NCBI GenBank assembly: GCA_947167725.1
Contig: CAMVJF010000002.1
Coordinates: 1 to 35,240, forward strand
Direction of reading: 5' to 3'
Length of the DNA: 35,240 nt
Source: an uncultured Clostridia bacterium
GTDB lineage: Bacteria; Bacillota; Clostridia; Oscillospirales; Oscillospiraceae
Position 1 is the stretch's first letter; the number at the start of each line of letters is the position of its first letter. The notes below the pieces were generated by a model that saw only the letters and a program-made list of their open reading frames with translations, searched no databases and was not told the DNA's origin. The position numbers were made by a program, and so were the translations under genes. Positions 27,213-34,984 of the stretch are shown in pieces.

Positions 27213-28857
27213 TGGTGACGGTGACGGTGCAGCTCGCGCTCTGGCCGCCGGCGCTCACGGTGATGACGCTGGTGCCGGAGGCGACGCCGGTCACGACGCC
27301 GTTGGCGTCGACGGTGGCCTTCGCCGTGGTGGCGCTGGCCCAGGTCTCAGCCGCGGAGACGCCGAAGGGCATCAGGGTCGCGGGAAGCTGCAGCTTCCCG
27401 CCGACAGCGACGGACGCGGTGGCCGGGAGCACGATGCCGGCGACCGTGTTGGCCGCGTCGGGATCGAAGGCCACGGCGTTCGCGGTGGGAGCGCTGTCGC
27501 CGAGGCCGACGGCGATGAACGCCTCCGCGATGGCCGGAGCGCCGTCATAGCGGGCCACGCCCTTCATGACTGTCTGATCCTGCAGGAAGCGCACATGCTC
27601 GCTGGTGCCGAAGCGCGGGCCGCGGCGCTCCGCGAGAACGTAGAGCTCAAAGTAGCCGCCGATGATCACGTTGTCGGGGATGAAGTTGAGCACCTCGATG
27701 ATGCCGCCGATGACGGGCATGGTGCCGTTCACGCCGCTGACGATCGCGCCGCCGGCGTCGATGCTCATGGCCTCAGCCACGACCTTGGTGTAGGTGACCT
27801 CGTTCATGACCCAGACCTTCTCGCCGCGGGCGTAGCGGCCCTTGGCGGCGCCGGACGCCAAAGCCAGGGCCTTGAAGAAATCCACGCCGGTCGCGGAGGC
27901 GGCGATGGTCTTGATGTTGCTGGTGTGCAGGTCGGCCCAGGGGCGGGCGGTGGCGGGATAGCCGGCGGGCTGCGCGGTCTGAGCCAGGCGGCTCACGATG
28001 CCCTGCGGCATGTTCTGGGCGCCGGCAGCGTTCCGGCCGTAGAGGATGGCCTTGTCCAGCGCGAGGCCGATGGCCTGCGCCAGAGCCTCCAGCAGCTCGG
28101 CAATCAGGTCGAGGTCGCTGTCCTCGATGTTGGCGTTGCAGACGGCGAAGTAGCCCGCGACCATGTAGCAATTGAACTCGAGATCATTGAAGCTAAGCGT
28201 CAGCTCGTTGAGGTTGGCGCAGCACTCGGTCCAGATGCCCTCGGGCACGACGCCCATGATCAGGTAGCGGCCGTCGCCGCGCACGGTGCGCACGGTGACG
28301 TGGCGGTAGAGCTTGGAGTAGTTGATCAGGTTCTCACGCAGCAGGCCCAGCATGACCTCGGGGATGGTCAGGCCGACGTTGGTGATGGCGCGCTTCTCTT
28401 TGATGCTGGTGCGGATCTCCTGCAGGTAGGCCTGGACGTCCTCGCGGGCGGCGAAAGCGTCGCGCTCCTGCGCGGACATCTTGCCGAAGAAACGGGCGCG
28501 GGTGATGGTGTTCATGGTAGATTCATCCTTTCTTTCGCCGGCCTTGGCCGGGTCGTTATGTTTGGGAGTGGTATCCTGACGGGCCTCCTCCGCGGCGAGC
28601 TGCTCCTGCAGCTCAGAGATCTCGCTCTCCAGCGCGTTCACGCTGTTGCGGTGCTCCTGCAGCTCCGCGTCGAAGGCGGTGATCTCCGCCTCCAGGGCGC
28701 TGCGGTCCTCGGCCGGCGTTTTGTCCGTGACCTCGTCGATCGCGGCGGCGTACTCGGCCTCGCGCTTCTCAAAATCGGCGTCCTTTTCACGCAGGGCGTC
28801 CAGCGTTTTGGTCCTGTCGTCGATCTTGCGGCGCAGGAACAGGGCTTTCAGTGCCAT
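27208..28857 (-). CDS. HK97-type major capsid protein with scaffold domain and Ig-like tail
   Basis: 549 aa, well above the ~400 usual. Residues 1-115 are a charged coiled coil (RREA-type delta scaffold, DALREKDADFEKREAEYAAA, ALESEISELQEQLAAEEARQ), removed by the protease in related phages. Then the HK97 fold: RARFFGKMSAQERDAFAARE, TNVGLTIPEVMLGLLRENLI, YLIMGVVPEGIWTECCANLN, NIEDSDLDLIAELLEALAQA, KVWVMNEVTYTKVVAEAMSI. The last ~80 residues (LPATASVAVGGKLQLPATLM, WASATTAKATVDANGVVTGV, ASGTSVITVSAGGQSASCTV) form a BIG2-type Ig-like domain, which would be displayed on the capsid surface. Confidence 0.93.
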   Translation of the reverse strand: MALKALFLRRKIDDRTKTLDALREKDADFEKREAEYAAAIDEVTDKTPAEDRSALEAEITAFDAELQEHRNSVNALESEISELQEQLAAEEARQDTTPKHNDPAKAGERKDESTMNTITRARFFGKMSAQERDAFAAREDVQAYLQEIRTSIKEKRAITNVGLTIPEVMLGLLRENLINYSKLYRHVTVRTVRGDGRYLIMGVVPEGIWTECCANLNELTLSFNDLEFNCYMVAGYFAVCNANIEDSDLDLIAELLEALAQAIGLALDKAILYGRNAAGAQNMPQGIVSRLAQTAQPAGYPATARPWADLHTSNIKTIAASATGVDFFKALALASGAAKGRYARGEKVWVMNEVTYTKVVAEAMSIDAGGAIVSGVNGTMPVIGGIIEVLNFIPDNVIIGGYFELYVLAERRGPRFGTSEHVRFLQDQTVMKGVARYDGAPAIAEAFIAVGLGDSAPTANAVAFDPDAANTVAGIVLPATASVAVGGKLQLPATLMPFGVSAAETWASATTAKATVDANGVVTGVASGTSVITVSAGGQSASCTVTVTT

Positions 28858-29438
28858 TTCTCAATGACTCCTTTCATTCGCATTTTCCAGGCTTCGGCGG
28901 CCCGGGCTTTGTGGGCGTCTCTCTCGGCGGATCTCGCCGCCACGCCCGTCTCCGAATAGGCGGGGAACGTGCAGACGCTGACTTCATAGAGAGGGTCCAC
29001 GCGGGTGATCGTCCAGTGCACGGAGCCGTCGTCCTTCCAGTCGACCTCCTCGGCGCCGATCTGGAAGCCGAAGCTGCACTGGCTGACGTCGCCGCGTTTG
29101 ACGCGCTCGTACAGGTTGACGGCGTCGCCGTCCTTCGGGTTGATCAGGATATCGCCCCACAGCCCGTGGCTGTCCTCGCGCAGCTGCAGCGTGCCGGCGG
29201 TGTTGCGGCCGAGCACCAGCGTGCTGTCGTGGTTGGTCAGCGCCCGGACGTCTCCGCCCAGCGCGTCCCGGAAGGCGCCCGGGGCGATGCTCTCGGACAT
29301 CTGATCGCCCATCTCGTAGTTGCTGTTGAAAACAGCGAAGTACCCGGAGATGTGCATCGCGCCGTCCTCTTCCCGCGTCTCGAACGCGGTCGGGATCGTG
29401 CGCAGGGTGCGCATCTCAGGGGTTATCAGCTTTTCCAT
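28848..29438 (-). CDS. HK97-family prohead protease
   Basis: 196 aa from ATG 29438, preceded by AAGGAGAG. Motifs: SGYFAVFNSNYEMGDQMSES, LTNHDSTLVLGRNTAGTLQL (catalytic His70), GDVSQCSFGFQIGAEEVDW (Ser122) and YEVSVCTFPAYSETGVAARS, characteristic of the U35 prohead protease. It cleaves the capsid scaffold domain. The end overlaps the capsid start by 10 bases. A longer frame starting at 29483 is rejected because the ribosome site is at 29438. Confidence 0.93.
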   Translation of the reverse strand: MEKLITPEMRTLRTIPTAFETREEDGAMHISGYFAVFNSNYEMGDQMSESIAPGAFRDALGGDVRALTNHDSTLVLGRNTAGTLQLREDSHGLWGDILINPKDGDAVNLYERVKRGDVSQCSFGFQIGAEEVDWKDDGSVHWTITRVDPLYEVSVCTFPAYSETGVAARSAERDAHKARAAEAWKMRMKGVIEKWH

Positions 29439-29607
29439 CGTTTCTCTCCTTTTTCCGCAGCGGGCAGCGTGCGGCGTTCTCATTGAGGACCCACCAGCCC
29501 TTGCAGCGCTTGAAGTAGGCGTTGCCGCAGTAGCTCAGGGTCCTGTCGCAGACGATCCGCATGTCGCTGCGGTAACTCGCGCACGGGCATTTCAGCTCAA
29601 GATCCAC
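29416..29607 (-). CDS. Small Cys-rich protein between portal and protease
   Basis: 63 aa: MDLELKCPCASYRSDMRIVC, DRTLSYCGNAYFKRCKGWWV, LNENAARCPLRKKERNDGKA. Seven Cys (CPC, C20, YC, RC, RC) suggest a metal-binding knuckle. Overlaps the portal end by 11 bases and the protease start by 23 bases, consistent with a translated small gene of a tight operon. Function unknown. Confidence 0.62.
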   Translation of the reverse strand: MDLELKCPCASYRSDMRIVCDRTLSYCGNAYFKRCKGWWVLNENAARCPLRKKERNDGKADNP

Positions 29608-30802
29608 TTCCGTCTCCTCCTGTCAGCTTGGCCTGGTTGCCGCTCTGATCGTAGGGGATGTAGTTTTCCAGGACCTTGTATTCCTTGAGGCCTGCCGGCG
29701 CCATGTGCATCCGGTCGCGCCACTCGTCGCCGTTCACGAAGCCGCGGTCCGCGCCGTCCAGCAGAAGACGGGAGAGGCCCGCAAGGTCGTAGTCGAGCAG
29801 CGAGTAGTAGTTGAGCTGGATGTAAAAATCAGGCGACGTGATCAGGCAGCGCGTCATCTCCTGCTGGATCGTCTGCGCGATCGCCCGGATCTTGGTCTGC
29901 ACGAAGTTGTTGTACTCGTCGCGCTTGAAATCCCCCACGCCCAGCAGAAAAGCCGGGACGCCGACGACCGCGGCGACGGTTTTCTTGTCCATCTCGACCG
30001 TGTCCTTGATCGCGATGTCGGCCAGGCTCAGCGGCCGGATCTGCTCCACCTCGAACTGTTCCGCCGGGATCAGCCAGGGCTGCCCGGGCGAGCTGGGCTT
30101 GACGTAGCTGTCGAGCAGCTTCTGCCGCCCCTCCGGGCTGGAGAACTCGTCCGTCAGCGCGTCGACCTTGACGATGATCGAGGGCTTCCACTCCGAGGCC
30201 ATAAAGGCGTTCTCCGTCTTTTGGGCCTGCTTGAGGTTCTTGGCGATGTCCTTCAGCGTCACGGTCACGCCCTGGCCCTTCCAGAGGTAGTGCGGGTCGG
30301 GGTTGTACACGAAGTGCATCAGGTTGTCCGGGCTGCGCGGCACGCCGTCGATCTGCACCCAGTAGTCCCGCATGGAGATCCCGTCCGGCACGAGGCTCAC
30401 GCGCTCGGCTGTGATCGGCTCCATGCTCTGCAAAAAGCCCTGATAGGTGTGGGGCACGCAGATCGCGTTGCCGTGGCCGTAGAGCAGCATGTTCATCACG
30501 TTCGCGATCAGCCATTGGCTGCGGTTCATGTGCCGCTCCGGCGTGATATCCAGAACGCGCGAGAGCTCGTTTTTGACGCGCTCGTCCCCGTCCGGCGTGC
30601 TGCGCATGAGATAGATCGTCATGCTTCCGATCAGCTCGGCGATCCGCAGGCAAGCGGTCTGGATCTCCGGGTTGTCGCTCAGCCGGGTGTAGCCGGGGAC
30701 GCAGAGGTCGCCGTCGTCAAGAAGGGCCAGATAGGACCCGGCGTTCTGGCGCTCCTGGGGCTTGTCTCGGGCCATCGGCCTGGCCTGCGGTTTGACTTTC
30801 AA
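29597..30802 (-). CDS. Portal protein
   Basis: 401 aa, HK97/SPP1-like portal of the size usual in Firmicutes. Motifs: NPEIQTACLRIAELIGSMTI, PERHMNRSQWLIANVMNMLL, YGHGNAICVPHTYQGFLQSM, DNLMHFVYNPDPHYLWKGQG, VGVPAFLLGVGDFKRDEYNN. It forms the dodecameric DNA gateway. A short basic N-terminus (KVKPQARPMARDKPQER) precedes it. Lies after large terminase by 18 bases. Confidence 0.93.
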   Translation of the reverse strand: MKVKPQARPMARDKPQERQNAGSYLALLDDGDLCVPGYTRLSDNPEIQTACLRIAELIGSMTIYLMRSTPDGDERVKNELSRVLDITPERHMNRSQWLIANVMNMLLYGHGNAICVPHTYQGFLQSMEPITAERVSLVPDGISMRDYWVQIDGVPRSPDNLMHFVYNPDPHYLWKGQGVTVTLKDIAKNLKQAQKTENAFMASEWKPSIIVKVDALTDEFSSPEGRQKLLDSYVKPSSPGQPWLIPAEQFEVEQIRPLSLADIAIKDTVEMDKKTVAAVVGVPAFLLGVGDFKRDEYNNFVQTKIRAIAQTIQQEMTRCLITSPDFYIQLNYYSLLDYDLAGLSRLLLDGADRGFVNGDEWRDRMHMAPAGLKEYKVLENYIPYDQSGNQAKLTGGDGSGS

Positions 30803-30820
30803 GGGGCATTCCTCCTCGTC

Positions 30821-32629
30821 TCAGATCGGGTGGCGGCGCTCCTGGGGAGCGTCCTCGAACCACCCGGCGTTGGTGCTGCTGCGGTCCGTCTCGATCAGCA
30901 GCCGCACGGTGGCAAAAACAGACGCGTCGAAGATGTCGATGCGGCTGGTTTCGTTGATTTTTTCGTATTGCACGGCGTCGTCCGTTTTCTCGGCCGCGCG
31001 CACGTTCTGCACGCAGTATTCAAAGGGCTCCGCGTGCAGGTAGTAGAGGCAGCCGACCTTGGCCTTGTGCTCGATGTAGCGAAAGCCCTCGCTCTTCTGC
31101 AGGTACATCTGCGGCTGGTCCTGGATGCGGAAGCCCGCCTTCCGCATCGCGGTGTAGTAGGGACGGGCGAACTTCCGGTCGTGGCCCACGCGCCGGATGT
31201 GGAAGCCCTGCTGCTTCCACGCGAGGAACTGCTTCACGGGCTCCGTCGGGTCCATGCTCGGCGTGTTTGGCATGTCGAGCCAGCCGTCGTCGCGCCAGCC
31301 GAACAGCGGGATCTGGTCCTTGTCGGCCTTCTCCGTTGCCGCCACGATCGGGAACCACGCGTGCGGGATCAGCACCAGCACGTCCTCCGGCGGTGTCCAG
31401 TCCGCCGTCGCGGCCTGTTTCGCCGGGATCTCCCCGGCCAGGCAGGCTGCCGTGAGGTCGTGCAGCTTGCTCAGGTCCGCGCCGCCGAACCAGTTTTTCA
31501 CCAGCTTCGGCAGCTCCGCGATCGTCCAGTCGTAGCGCTGGTCGCTTCGCCGGAACTCCTCGATGTCGAACCAGGCCTTGTAGGAGCTCACGAAGCGGTT
31601 GAGCGAGCGCGTGAAGAACTCCTTGCGCAGGCTCGGGTTGTGCTCTGCCTGCTCCGCCGCGGCGATCATGTCGCCGGGCCGGATCGTGATCCCGTAGGCG
31701 GGATTGCAGGCCCGGTGCACGGCGGGGTTGAGATAGTCTATCGTGCCGTCCGGCTCCATCGGCGCCTGCGCCAGGAAGACGAAGGTGCTGTCCGCCGCCG
31801 GGCCGGTCACGGTCCCGCGCAGGATCCGCTCCATGTAGTCCCGGTGCGTCGCGGCGAAGCCGGTCCCGTCGTCGCCGGCGGTGAACGTGGCCAGCAGCAG
31901 TTTGTTGCTGTAGGCCTTCATGCCGTCGCGCAGACGGGTGTAGGGGATCGCGTTTTTGTAAAGCTCCAGCTCGTCCAGGTGGACGAAGTTGGCGTTGAAG
32001 GAGTCGAAGAGCTCCGGCTTGAATGCCAGCGTCTCCAGGTCGATGCTCCCTCCCCAGATCTCACCCTCGATGCTGTGGCCGAGGGAGGAGTTGAGCAGCT
32101 TAAGCTTTCCCGGCGGGTTGTTGTCGGCCACGAGGCCCAGGCGCTTGAAGTTGTAGACGAGCCAGTCGAAGCCCTCCAGACCCTGCTTGAGGGACCCGGC
32201 CACGGTCTTGGCCTTGGCGCCGGATTTGCGGTACCACAGCGCCAGCGTCGTCTGCAGCGCCTCGCCGAAGGTCGTCTTGACCGTCTTGCGCGGGGCGAAC
32301 AGATCCGCCTCCGTGAACCGCCGCAGCTGCGTCCCCGGCTGCAGGAAGCCGCCGATCGCGTAGGTGCAGTAGATGTGCCAGGGCATGAGCTCGAAGGGCT
32401 CGCCCCGCAGCGGCGTGCCGTCCAGGCGTTCACCCTGGGAGAAGGAGAAGAGCCCTGTCATGATCTCGATGCAGAACTCCGGGATCGCCGGGGAGAAGTC
32501 CCAGCGGCCGCGCTCCAGATCGTCCAGGAAGCGGCGGCAGCCGAGCCGCTGCAGCTCCTCGATGCCCTTGTCGTCCCAGGTGTCGCGGGCGTAACGCCAC
32601 GCGATCTCAAAGTGCGGCGCGTTATTCAT
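30821..32629 (-). CDS. terL: Terminase large subunit
   Basis: 602 aa. The ATPase domain has an unusual Walker A, APRKTVKTT (112-120), where the common form has a Gly before the Lys, and Walker B FVHLDE (215-220). The C-terminal nuclease part includes DVLVLIPHAWFPIVAA, RRVGHDRKFARPYYTAMRKA and RIDIFDASVFATVRLLIETD with acidic residues. It translocates and cuts DNA with the small terminase. It belongs to the Terminase_1 type (P27-linked). Overlaps the upstream small-terminase gene by 8 bases. Confidence 0.93.
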   Translation of the reverse strand: MNNAPHFEIAWRYARDTWDDKGIEELQRLGCRRFLDDLERGRWDFSPAIPEFCIEIMTGLFSFSQGERLDGTPLRGEPFELMPWHIYCTYAIGGFLQPGTQLRRFTEADLFAPRKTVKTTFGEALQTTLALWYRKSGAKAKTVAGSLKQGLEGFDWLVYNFKRLGLVADNNPPGKLKLLNSSLGHSIEGEIWGGSIDLETLAFKPELFDSFNANFVHLDELELYKNAIPYTRLRDGMKAYSNKLLLATFTAGDDGTGFAATHRDYMERILRGTVTGPAADSTFVFLAQAPMEPDGTIDYLNPAVHRACNPAYGITIRPGDMIAAAEQAEHNPSLRKEFFTRSLNRFVSSYKAWFDIEEFRRSDQRYDWTIAELPKLVKNWFGGADLSKLHDLTAACLAGEIPAKQAATADWTPPEDVLVLIPHAWFPIVAATEKADKDQIPLFGWRDDGWLDMPNTPSMDPTEPVKQFLAWKQQGFHIRRVGHDRKFARPYYTAMRKAGFRIQDQPQMYLQKSEGFRYIEHKAKVGCLYYLHAEPFEYCVQNVRAAEKTDDAVQYEKINETSRIDIFDASVFATVRLLIETDRSSTNAGWFEDAPQERRHPI

Positions 32630-33089
32630 CCGCGGTCTCCTCGGTGTCCAGATTGGGCACCAGGCTGCGCCAGTCGTTTCCGCTCTCTTCGGCGTAGGCC
32701 TGGGCGACGGCTTCGTCCAGGCTGTGCGGCTTCGGCAGCTCGTAGCAGCTGACGCGCCGGGCGATCAGATCGAGCCGCTGCGTGATACTCTCCGGCTCGC
32801 TCGGGCCGCCGGCGGCCGTCACGCCGCGCAGCTTGCGCAGCGCCTTCGGCGTGAGCCCCAGCGTCTCCCGGTGCACGAGGATCTCGCGCTCGAGCTGGAC
32901 GATCACCTGATAGTGCGGATCAAGAAAGCTCGGCTTTTCGCCCTTCGGGACCGTCGCGCTCCAGGCTTTCTCCGCCCGGGTTTTTCGGCGCTCCAGCTTG
33001 GCCAGCGTCGTGATCTCCGGCTCGAAGGCCTCCTCGTAGATTCCGAGCTCTTGCAGCTGCGCCCGGTAGATGTCCTCGCGTTTTGCCAT
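32622..33089 (-). CDS. Terminase small subunit, P27 family
   Basis: 155 aa from ATG 33089 (AGGAG upstream): MAKREDIYRAQLQELGIYEE, EPEITTLAKLERRKTRAEKA and VQLEREILVHRETLGLTPKA. The L-G-x-Y-xx-xF-xx-I-x-T-L-A start and the LGLTPKALRKL end are those of P27 small terminases. A helical C-terminus with QRLDLIARRVSCYELPKPHS follows. It recognises phage DNA for packaging. Preceded by a terminator-like hairpin (33109-33176). Confidence 0.82.
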   Translation of the reverse strand: MAKREDIYRAQLQELGIYEEAFEPEITTLAKLERRKTRAEKAWSATVPKGEKPSFLDPHYQVIVQLEREILVHRETLGLTPKALRKLRGVTAAGGPSEPESITQRLDLIARRVSCYELPKPHSLDEAVAQAYAEESGNDWRSLVPNLDTEETADE

Positions 33090-33108
33090 GTCTTTCTCCT
33101 GCAAACAG

Positions 33109-33176
33109 AAAAAGAGCCAGGGCCTGGCCGGATCTCTCGGTCCGTCCGGGCTCTGGCTCTTTCAGCTCTGGCCTCT
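33109..33176 (-). terminator. Attenuator-like hairpin before small terminase (copy 2)
   Basis: On the minus strand: AGAGGCCAGAGCT, AAAGAGCCAGAGCCC, a loop, then GGCCCTGGCTCTTTTT and 19 bases later the small-terminase ATG. The pairing of AAGAGCCAG with CTGGCTCTT followed by T-run is intrinsic-terminator-like. It shares with 721-786 the 13-base plus-strand string AGCTCTGGCCTCT at the same distance from the stem. Confidence 0.68.
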
Positions 33177-33179
33177 GTG

Positions 33180-33500
33180 TTATTTCGGGGCAATCAGCCC
33201 CCTGGCCCTCCGCGCGGAGGGGTTCAGCCCCAGCTCCGCGCCGAGACTGAGGATCTGCTTGGTCAGGCGGTCCTGCGCGGCCAGCCACTTGCCGGCGGCC
33301 TCCGCGTCCCCGCCCCGGATGCTCTCCTGCACATGATTCGAGATCTGCAGGTATTCGTTCTCCGCCAGGATGTATTTGGCCGCCAGGTCCGCGTTCAGCG
33401 CGTCCAGCGTCCCCATCCGGCAGAGCTTCGGCGCCAGCTGCTCCCAGCGCTCCCGCAGCGTCCCGGCGAGATACGCCGGGCACGGCACCGTCTCACTCAT
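33180..33500 (-). CDS. Second P27-like small-terminase protein
   Basis: 106 aa: MSETVPCPAYLAGTLRERWE, QLAPKLCRMGTLDALNADLA, AKYILAENEYLQISNHVQES, GAELGLNPSARRARGLI. P-x-YL-x(n)-W-x(n)-L-x(2)-G-x(2)-x(n)-D-x(2)-L and LGLNPSARRA are the Terminase_4/P27 signature. So two P27-type proteins lie side by side; this one may be the true DNA binder and the next a partner, or they may be paralogs. Overlaps the methyltransferase stop by 8 bases. Confidence 0.78.
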   Translation of the reverse strand: MSETVPCPAYLAGTLRERWEQLAPKLCRMGTLDALNADLAAKYILAENEYLQISNHVQESIRGGDAEAAGKWLAAQDRLTKQILSLGAELGLNPSARRARGLIAPK

Positions 33501-34083
33501 GGAGCAGCACCGCCTTCTCTCCCGTGAAGGTCTCCCACCGTTCGATGATCACGTCGCAGTAGCGCGGGTCGATCTCCATCATGCAGCAGTTGCGCTTGAG
33601 CTGCTCGCAGGCGATCAGCGTGCTGCCGGATCCTCCGAAGGTGTCCAGGACCAGCTCGCCAGGGCGGGAGCTGTTGCGGATCAGCCGGGCCAGCAGTTTG
33701 ATCGGCTTCATGGTCGGGTGCTCGCTGGATCGGCTGGGCCGGTCCTCATCGATCACCGTGCTGGGCTTTTCGTTTTCCAGCAGGCGCTTGCAGAGCTCCA
33801 CCAGCTCGCTTTTGCTGAGCTTCTTGGGGTTGATTTCCTCGGCGTCGGGGATCACGGTCGTCTCCGACCGAGTCTCATCGAAGAAATGGCCGGCGCCATC
33901 TTTCCAGCCGTAAAGACACGGCTCATGCTTCCATTGGTAGTCCGGACGTCCCAGCACAAAGCTGTTTTTGTTCCAGATCAGGCATTGCCGGACCTGCCAG
34001 TGCGCATCGGCGCAGGCCGACCGAAAGGGGAAGCCGTTGGAATCTGCGTGCCAGATGTAGAAGGCCGCGCCTGGCTTCATCAC
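33493..34083 (-). CDS. DNA methyltransferase, C-terminal part after frameshift
   Basis: 196 aa in this frame from the first ATG; coherent coding actually extends to 34229 (LFLTDPPYNVDYTGGTKDKL precedes the ATG). Motif IV DPPY is followed by HADSNGFPFR-type sequence and WNKNSFVLGRPDYQWKHEPC, and then HPTMKPIKLLARLIRNSSRP and LDTFGGSGSTLIACEQ (motif I). Motif IV before motif I is the beta-class N4/N6 methyltransferase order. In intact phages this is the C-terminal half of one ParB-methyltransferase protein. Alone it lacks motif IV unless translation starts upstream or frameshifts. Confidence 0.85.
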   Translation of the reverse strand: MMKPGAAFYIWHADSNGFPFRSACADAHWQVRQCLIWNKNSFVLGRPDYQWKHEPCLYGWKDGAGHFFDETRSETTVIPDAEEINPKKLSKSELVELCKRLLENEKPSTVIDEDRPSRSSEHPTMKPIKLLARLIRNSSRPGELVLDTFGGSGSTLIACEQLKRNCCMMEIDPRYCDVIIERWETFTGEKAVLLHE

Positions 34084-34192
34084 TCGATCCGCCGCGCGGA
34101 ACGCCTGGCATAGGAATTTCTTAAATTCCGGGAGCGGCTGGTGGTCGCCTTCGATCTTGAGCTTGTCTTTGGTGCCTCCGGTGTAGTCGACG

Positions 34193-34789
34193 TTATAAGG
34201 CGGGTCGGTAAGAAAGAGGTCGATCTGTGCCCCCCCCCACGAGCGCCTGTACGTCGCCCGCGGACGTGGCGTCGCCGCACAGCAGGCGGTGGCGTCCGAG
34301 CTGCCAGAGCTGGCCGCGCTTGGTTCGCGGCTCCTCCGGGAGCTCCGGCTCGAAGTCGTCCTCCTCGGCGATGATCGGAGCTTCCTCGCTCCCCAGCTGA
34401 AGCCCGGCGGGATCGTAGCCCGTGAGGCTCACGTCAAAGCCGGCGGCCTTTAGGGCCTGCATCTCGCTGCGCAGCAGTTCCGCGTCCGTGCCGGACTCGG
34501 CCAGCAGGTTGTCGGCGTGGATAAAGGCGCGCCGCTGCGTCTCGCTCAGGCCTTCGATCTCAATGCAGGGGAAGTCGGTGTCGCCGCGCTGTCGCGCCGC
34601 GAGGATCCTCCCATGCCCGTAGATCAGGTTGCCCTGCCCGTCGATGCCGGCCGGCACGATCCGCCCGAACTCGTTAAAGCTGCCGACCAGCTTGTCGAGC
34701 TGTTCCTGCGGGTGCAGCTTCGCGTTGTTTTCGTAGGGGATCAGCTCGTCGATCTTCCGCCAGACGAGCTGGATCTTCGGCTCGGCCAT
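34193..34789 (-). CDS. ParB-methyltransferase, N-terminal part, truncated by frameshift
   Basis: 198 aa. Residues 1-150 are a ParB/Srx-type nuclease domain: IDELIPYENNAKLHPQEQLD, GSFNEFGRIVPAGIDGQGNL and IYGHGRILAARQRGDTDFPC. Then RTKRGQLWQLGRHRLLCGDA is the start of the methyltransferase. The reading breaks at the G9 tract (34230-34238); with one G fewer the protein continues ALVGGAQIDLFLTDPPYNVD into the methyltransferase motifs. Such ParB-fused methyltransferases are common near small terminase in phages and may protect DNA. Confidence 0.85.
   Translation of the reverse strand: MAEPKIQLVWRKIDELIPYENNAKLHPQEQLDKLVGSFNEFGRIVPAGIDGQGNLIYGHGRILAARQRGDTDFPCIEIEGLSETQRRAFIHADNLLAESGTDAELLRSEMQALKAAGFDVSLTGYDPAGLQLGSEEAPIIAEEDDFEPELPEEPRTKRGQLWQLGRHRLLCGDATSAGDVQALVGGGTDRPLSYRPAL
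34230..34238. repeat. Homopolymer C9/G9 tract at the frameshift
   Basis: Nine consecutive C on the plus strand (G on the coding strand). Eight would keep ParB and methyltransferase in one frame. Either sequencing miscount, phase-variable tract, or a slippery site. Confidence 0.9.
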
Positions 34790-34798
34790 GTCTCTCTC

Positions 34799-34984
34799 CT
34801 ATCTCGAGTGCCGGCTCCTGCGCCGCACCTTGTCCTTGAAGTAGCCGCGGATCATCGAGTCCCGGCGCAGCGCCTCGGCCCGTTTCCGCTGCAGCTCTTT
34901 CGCCGCGAGGAGCCTCTCGCAGCTCGCCTGGCAGCCGACCGTCCGGTCCGGGCAGTCCGGCGTGCATAAGTTGATACGGCTCAT
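34799..34984 (-). CDS. Small Cys-containing protein upstream of ParB-methyltransferase
   Basis: 61 aa from ATG 34984 (GGAGG upstream): MSRINLCTPDCPDRTVGCQA, SCERLLAAKELQRKRAEALR and RDSMIRGYFKDKVRRRSRHS. Resembles short phage proteins with C-x(3)-CPDRTxxCHxxC, found before the packaging genes; function unknown. The basic tail may bind nucleic acid. The frame upstream of the ATG is a non-coding continuation. Confidence 0.65.
   Translation of the reverse strand: MSRINLCTPDCPDRTVGCQASCERLLAAKELQRKRAEALRRDSMIRGYFKDKVRRRSRHSR

Noticed and set aside
27595-28959. 454-residue plus-strand frame opposite the capsid gene
   Set aside because: Shadow of the capsid gene; composition and lack of a ribosome site argue against it.
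29705-32752. 1015-residue open frame on the plus strand
   Set aside because: Antisense to portal and large terminase; long open frame arises from high-GC codon bias, and the translation is repetitive in Val/Arg/His without domains.
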